Shown piece after piece: positions 60,990-64,000 of a stretch of DNA of 64,000 nucleotides. The stretch spans positions 62,001-126,000 of the forward strand of contig NZ_RCZP01000003.1 in NCBI RefSeq assembly GCF_006438825.1. Direction: 5' to 3'. The notes under the pieces were generated by a model, which saw only the letters and a list, made by a program, of their open reading frames with translations, did not search any database and had not been told where the DNA came from. Every line of letters begins with the position of its first letter. The first letter of the stretch is position 1. Source of the DNA: Muricoccus nepalensis. Its GTDB lineage: Bacteria > Pseudomonadota > Alphaproteobacteria > Acetobacterales > Acetobacteraceae. The position numbers were made by a program, and so were the translations under genes.

Positions 60990-60994
60990 GCGTG

Positions 60995-62428
60995 ATGGAG
61001 CCGATGGCCGACCTTCTCATCACCGGCGGCACGGTGGTGAACGAGACCGGGCGCTTCGCGGCCGACGTGGCGGTGAAGGACGGGGTGATCGCCTTCCTTG
61101 GCCATCCGTCCCTCGCGCCGCCGGCGCGGGAGGTGATCGACGCGCGCGGGCGCCACGTGATCCCCGGCGCCATCGACGTGCACGTCCACATCCGCGAGCC
61201 CGGGATGACGCACAAGGAGGACTGGACGACCGGCACCCGCGCCGCCGCGGCCGGCGGGGTGACCACGGTCTTCGACATGCCCAACACCGACCCGCCGACC
61301 TGGGACCTGGAGGCGCTGGCGATCAAGCGCGAGGCCGCCGAGCGCCAGGCGCACGTCAATTTCGGCCTCTACGGGCTCGTTGACGAGCGCAAGCTCGACA
61401 GCCTGGAGCCGCTGATGGACGCGGGCGTCGTCGCCTTCAAGCTGTTCTACGGGAACACGACCGGCAACCTCCCCGCGCCGAACGACGGCGCGGTGTTGGA
61501 GGCCTTCGAGGTGCTGGCCGCGCGCGGCCACCGCTGCACCATCCACGCCGAGAACTCGCCCATCCTGTTCTGGCGCGAGAACCGGATGAAGGCGGCCGGG
61601 CGCACGGACAGCTACGCCCACTGGTGCGCGCGCGCCGACATCGTGGCGCTGGAGAGCCTCAACCGCTGCATCGTCCTCAGCGAGTGGACGGGGGCGCGCA
61701 TCCACATCGCCCACGAGAGCTGCGCGCGCTCGGTGCCCTATATCCGAGCCGCCAAGGCGCGGGGCGTGCCGATCACGGTGGAAACCTGCCCGCAATATGT
61801 GCTCCTCGCCGCCGAGGACCTGACCGGCGAGGCCGCGCGGATCGGCCGGCTGAACCCGCCGATCCGCGAGGGCGCCCAGCGCGAGGCGCTGCTGGAGGCG
61901 CTGGCCGAGGGCACGATCGACATCCTCGGCACCGACCACGCGCCGCACGCGGTGGCGGAGAAGACAGACCCCTCCATCTGGGGGAACGCCTGCGGCTTCC
62001 CGGGCGTCGAGACCTCGATGCGGCTGATGCTTACGCTGGTGAATCAGGGCAGGCTGACGCTCGAGCAGTACGTTCGGATGGCCGGCGCCGCGCCGGCGCG
62101 CGCCTTCGGCCTCTACCCGCGCAAGGGCGTCGTGCAGCCCGGCGCGGACGCGGACCTCGCCGTGGTCGACCTCTCGGCGGAGGGGGAGATCCGGGGGGCG
62201 GAGCTGCACTCGCTCCGCAGCCGCTTCACGCCCTTCGAGGGGATGCGGACCACCGGCGCGCCGGTCGCCACCATCGTGCGCGGCCGCGTGGTGATGCGGG
62301 ACGGCGTCGTGGCCGAGGCCGCGGGCTGGGGACGGATGGAGCGGCCCGACATGCCCGCCCCCGCCCCCCGCAACCTCGCCACGACGACGGCGGCTATTCT
62401 GCGGCCCGGCGCGATGCCGTTCGGCTGA
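60995..62428 (+). CDS. Dihydroorotase / cyclic amidohydrolase
   Basis: 477 residues from ATG at 60995. All binuclear-site residues are present: IDVHVHIREPGMTHKEDW (H-x-H), carboxylated Lys in AFKLFYGNTTG, HAENSPI, IHIAHESCA and GTDHAPHAVAEKTD (Asp). This is the class I dihydroorotase pattern, shared with some hydantoinase-like enzymes. No pyr genes lie nearby; the neighbours (amidohydrolase, SDR, molybdenum hydroxylase) point to catabolism of a cyclic amide rather than pyrimidine synthesis. It overlaps the hydroxylase gene tail-to-tail by 35 bases. Confidence 0.87.
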   Translation: MEPMADLLITGGTVVNETGRFAADVAVKDGVIAFLGHPSLAPPAREVIDARGRHVIPGAIDVHVHIREPGMTHKEDWTTGTRAAAAGGVTTVFDMPNTDPPTWDLEALAIKREAAERQAHVNFGLYGLVDERKLDSLEPLMDAGVVAFKLFYGNTTGNLPAPNDGAVLEAFEVLAARGHRCTIHAENSPILFWRENRMKAAGRTDSYAHWCARADIVALESLNRCIVLSEWTGARIHIAHESCARSVPYIRAAKARGVPITVETCPQYVLLAAEDLTGEAARIGRLNPPIREGAQREALLEALAEGTIDILGTDHAPHAVAEKTDPSIWGNACGFPGVETSMRLMLTLVNQGRLTLEQYVRMAGAAPARAFGLYPRKGVVQPGADADLAVVDLSAEGEIRGAELHSLRSRFTPFEGMRTTGAPVATIVRGRVVMRDGVVAEAAGWGRMERPDMPAPAPRNLATTTAAILRPGAMPFG

Positions 62429-64000
62429 GGGCCATCGCCCGCCACACCTTCTCCGCGGTGAGCGGCATGTCGATGTGGTCCACGCCGAGCGCGTCGCAGA
62501 CGGCGGAGACGATGGCCGGCGGCGCCCCGCAGGCGCCCCCCTCCCCCGCGCCCTTCACGCCGAGGTCGTTGGTGGGGGTGGGCACGACGTTGAGCGCGAG
62601 GTCGAAGCCGCAGGCGTCGCCCGCGCGCGGCAGGGCGTAGTCCTGGAAGGTGCTCGTCAGGAACTGGCCGCTCTCCGCGTCGTAGCGCGCCTCCTCCATC
62701 AGGGCCTGGCCGATGCCCGTCATGATGCCGCCGTGCATCTGGCCGTGGACGAGGAGCGGGTTGATGACGTTGCCGACGTCGTCCACGGCGGCGTAGCGCG
62801 CGAGCGTCACCTGCCCCGTCTCGGGGTCCACCTCCACCTCCGCCACGTGGCAGCCGTTCGGGAAGTTGCACTCGGTGTCTCGGGTGTAGGTGAGGAGCTC
62901 GTCGAGGCCGGGCGTCTCGCCCTCCGGCAGCCGGGCGGGGTCGTGCGCGGCGGCGATCACGCGCGGCCAGTCGACGCCGATGTCGGTGCCCGCGACGCGG
63001 AAGCGGCCTTCGGCCAGCTCCACGTCCCCCGGGGCGGCCTCGAGCAGGTGGGCGGCGATGCGCCGGGCCTTCTCCGCCACCGCGTTGCTCGCGCGGAGCA
63101 CCGCGACGCCCCCCATCTGGGAGGAGCGGGAGCCGCCGGTGCCGCTGCCGGCGGGGAGCTCGTCGCTGTCGCCCTGCACGAAGTCCATGGCGTCGGGATC
63201 GAGGCCCAGGCGCTCGGCCACGATCTGCAGGAAGGCGGTCTCGTGGCCCTGGCCGTGGCTGAAGGTGCCGACGCGAAGCTCCACCCTCCCCGAAGGCGTG
63301 ATCCGGAGCCGGACGGTCTCGCTCGTCAGCCCGCCCGAGGCCTCGATGAAGTAGCCGAGCCCGATGCCGCGCAGCCGCCCCGCCGCGCGCGAGGCCGCGC
63401 GGCGCACCGGGAAGCCGTCCCAGTCGGCCAGCCGCAGCGCCATGGCCTGGGTGCCCGCGAAGTCGCCGGAATCGATGAGGTTCCCGGCCGCGTTCCGGAA
63501 GGGCATGGCCTCTTGTCGGATGTAGTTGCGACGGCGGATCTCGTCCCGCCCGATCCCCAGCGCCTCGGCGGCGCGGTCGAAGAGGCGCTCCATGATGTAG
63601 GCCGTCTCCGGGCGGCCGGCGCCGCGGAAGGCGTCGGTCGGCACGGTGTTGGTGAAGACGCAGCGCACCTGGTTGTTGATGGCGGTGCAGTCGTAGACCG
63701 TGCCCATGACGCGGGCGCCGCCCGTGGTGGGCACGCGCGGCCCCATGTCCATGAGGTAGGCGCCCATGCTGGCGACGGTGCGGATGCGGACGGCGAGGCA
63801 CTTGCCCCCCTCGTCGAGCGCCATCTCGGCCGTCGTCACCTGGTCGCGCCCGTGCGGGTCGGACTGGAAGGTCTCGGTCCGCCCGGCGAGCCACTTCACG
63901 GGCCGGCCGAGGCGGCGCGCGGCCCAGAGGACGAGGGCGTTCTCCGGCATCAGCTTGCCGCGGGCCCCGAAGCCGCCGCCGACATCGGGCGAGACGACGC
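62394..64000 (-). CDS. Molybdenum hydroxylase large subunit (xanthine/CO dehydrogenase family), 5' end cut
   Basis: The frame is open to the window edge; about 535 C-terminal residues are visible. Signatures: DVGGGFGARGKLMPENALVLWAARRLGRPVKW, DAFRGAGRPETAYIMERLFDRAAEALG, VQGDSDELPAGSGTGGSRSSQMGG, and the catalytic Glu in GVKGAGEGGACGAPPAIVSAVCDAL. AFRGAGR resembles the AYRGAGR loop of form II CO dehydrogenase-like enzymes, not the AYXCSFR of true form I CoxL. It would hydroxylate a heterocycle or aldehyde using molybdopterin cytosine dinucleotide; the FAD and FeS subunits are not in view. Confidence 0.9.
   Translation of the reverse strand, partial: VVSPDVGGGFGARGKLMPENALVLWAARRLGRPVKWLAGRTETFQSDPHGRDQVTTAEMALDEGGKCLAVRIRTVASMGAYLMDMGPRVPTTGGARVMGTVYDCTAINNQVRCVFTNTVPTDAFRGAGRPETAYIMERLFDRAAEALGIGRDEIRRRNYIRQEAMPFRNAAGNLIDSGDFAGTQAMALRLADWDGFPVRRAASRAAGRLRGIGLGYFIEASGGLTSETVRLRITPSGRVELRVGTFSHGQGHETAFLQIVAERLGLDPDAMDFVQGDSDELPAGSGTGGSRSSQMGGVAVLRASNAVAEKARRIAAHLLEAAPGDVELAEGRFRVAGTDIGVDWPRVIAAAHDPARLPEGETPGLDELLTYTRDTECNFPNGCHVAEVEVDPETGQVTLARYAAVDDVGNVINPLLVHGQMHGGIMTGIGQALMEEARYDAESGQFLTSTFQDYALPRAGDACGFDLALNVVPTPTNDLGVKGAGEGGACGAPPAIVSAVCDALGVDHIDMPLTAEKVWRAMALSRTASRRAAE

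Noticed and set aside
62394-64000. True form I CO dehydrogenase (CoxL)
   Set aside because: The active-site loop reads AFRGAGR, not AYXCSFR, so CO oxidation is not supported.

Overview
The window is very GC-rich, with long shadow frames opposite most genes. The gene set is typical of an alphaproteobacterium: FliX, a UPF0262 protein, a one-cysteine DksA and several solute receptors with Tat-like or Sec leaders. Protein style and the prp, pca and Bug-receptor content suggest an Acetobacteraceae member of the Roseomonas type; that placement is inference. I see no rRNA, tRNA, CRISPR array, insertion sequence or prophage. The window reads as ordinary chromosome, with a gene cut at each end.

Layout. 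1-2407: a DUF1800/DUF1501 pair. 2426-5601: dksA, then fliX facing a flgI - rod-binding protein - FlgN-like operon that has a textbook sigma-54 promoter. 5771-11019: a tightly overlapping six-gene operon (RibD-type reductase, MDR dehydrogenase, divergent pterin-synthase fold protein, glycosyltransferase, methyltransferase, degenerate DUF1537 protein) that looks like an undescribed pteridine or related heterocycle pathway. 11098-11856: a histone H1-like protein with a terminator and a roughly 580-base non-coding upstream region. 12434-15162: prpC and prpD of the methylcitrate cycle, facing a LysR regulator. 16229-22571: a D-hydantoinase-type set (cyclic amidohydrolase, N-carbamoyl-D-amino acid hydrolase, hydantoin racemase) interleaved with a DUF853 ATPase and three small exported proteins. 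22709-25018: DUF983, UPF0262, mtnA and a small membrane protein. 25193-27398: an amino-acid ABC receptor and two permeases without an ATPase. 27363-31509: HAD phosphatase, an endonuclease III relative, a Pro/Ala-rich membrane protein and a rhodanese.

31798-33505: ATPase and permease of a nitrate/sulfonate/taurine-type importer; possible receptors lie far away at 45389-46405 and 50874-51911. 33638-38697: protocatechuate branch of the beta-ketoadipate pathway (PcaD-PcaC fusion, PcaH, PcaG, PcaB) followed by an FMN alpha-hydroxyacid oxidase. 38708-45387: DNA maintenance (RmuC, Lhr-like helicase, PdeM nuclease, photolyase) and a phosphoesterase. 46607-50765: transglutaminase, circularly permuted ATP-grasp/alpha-E fusion, second transglutaminase. 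51924-54276: endonuclease/exonuclease/phosphatase protein, DUF2238-type membrane protein, Bug receptor. 54330-58079: HerA-like ATPase, lipoprotein and a membrane AAA ATPase. 58253-64000: amidohydrolase, SDR oxidoreductase, DUF1232 protein, dihydroorotase-like hydrolase and a truncated molybdenum hydroxylase, probably for heterocycle catabolism.

Most operons are translationally coupled through ATGA, GTGA or TTGA overlaps. Several genes start with GTG or TTG, so some starts given here differ from the longest open frame.
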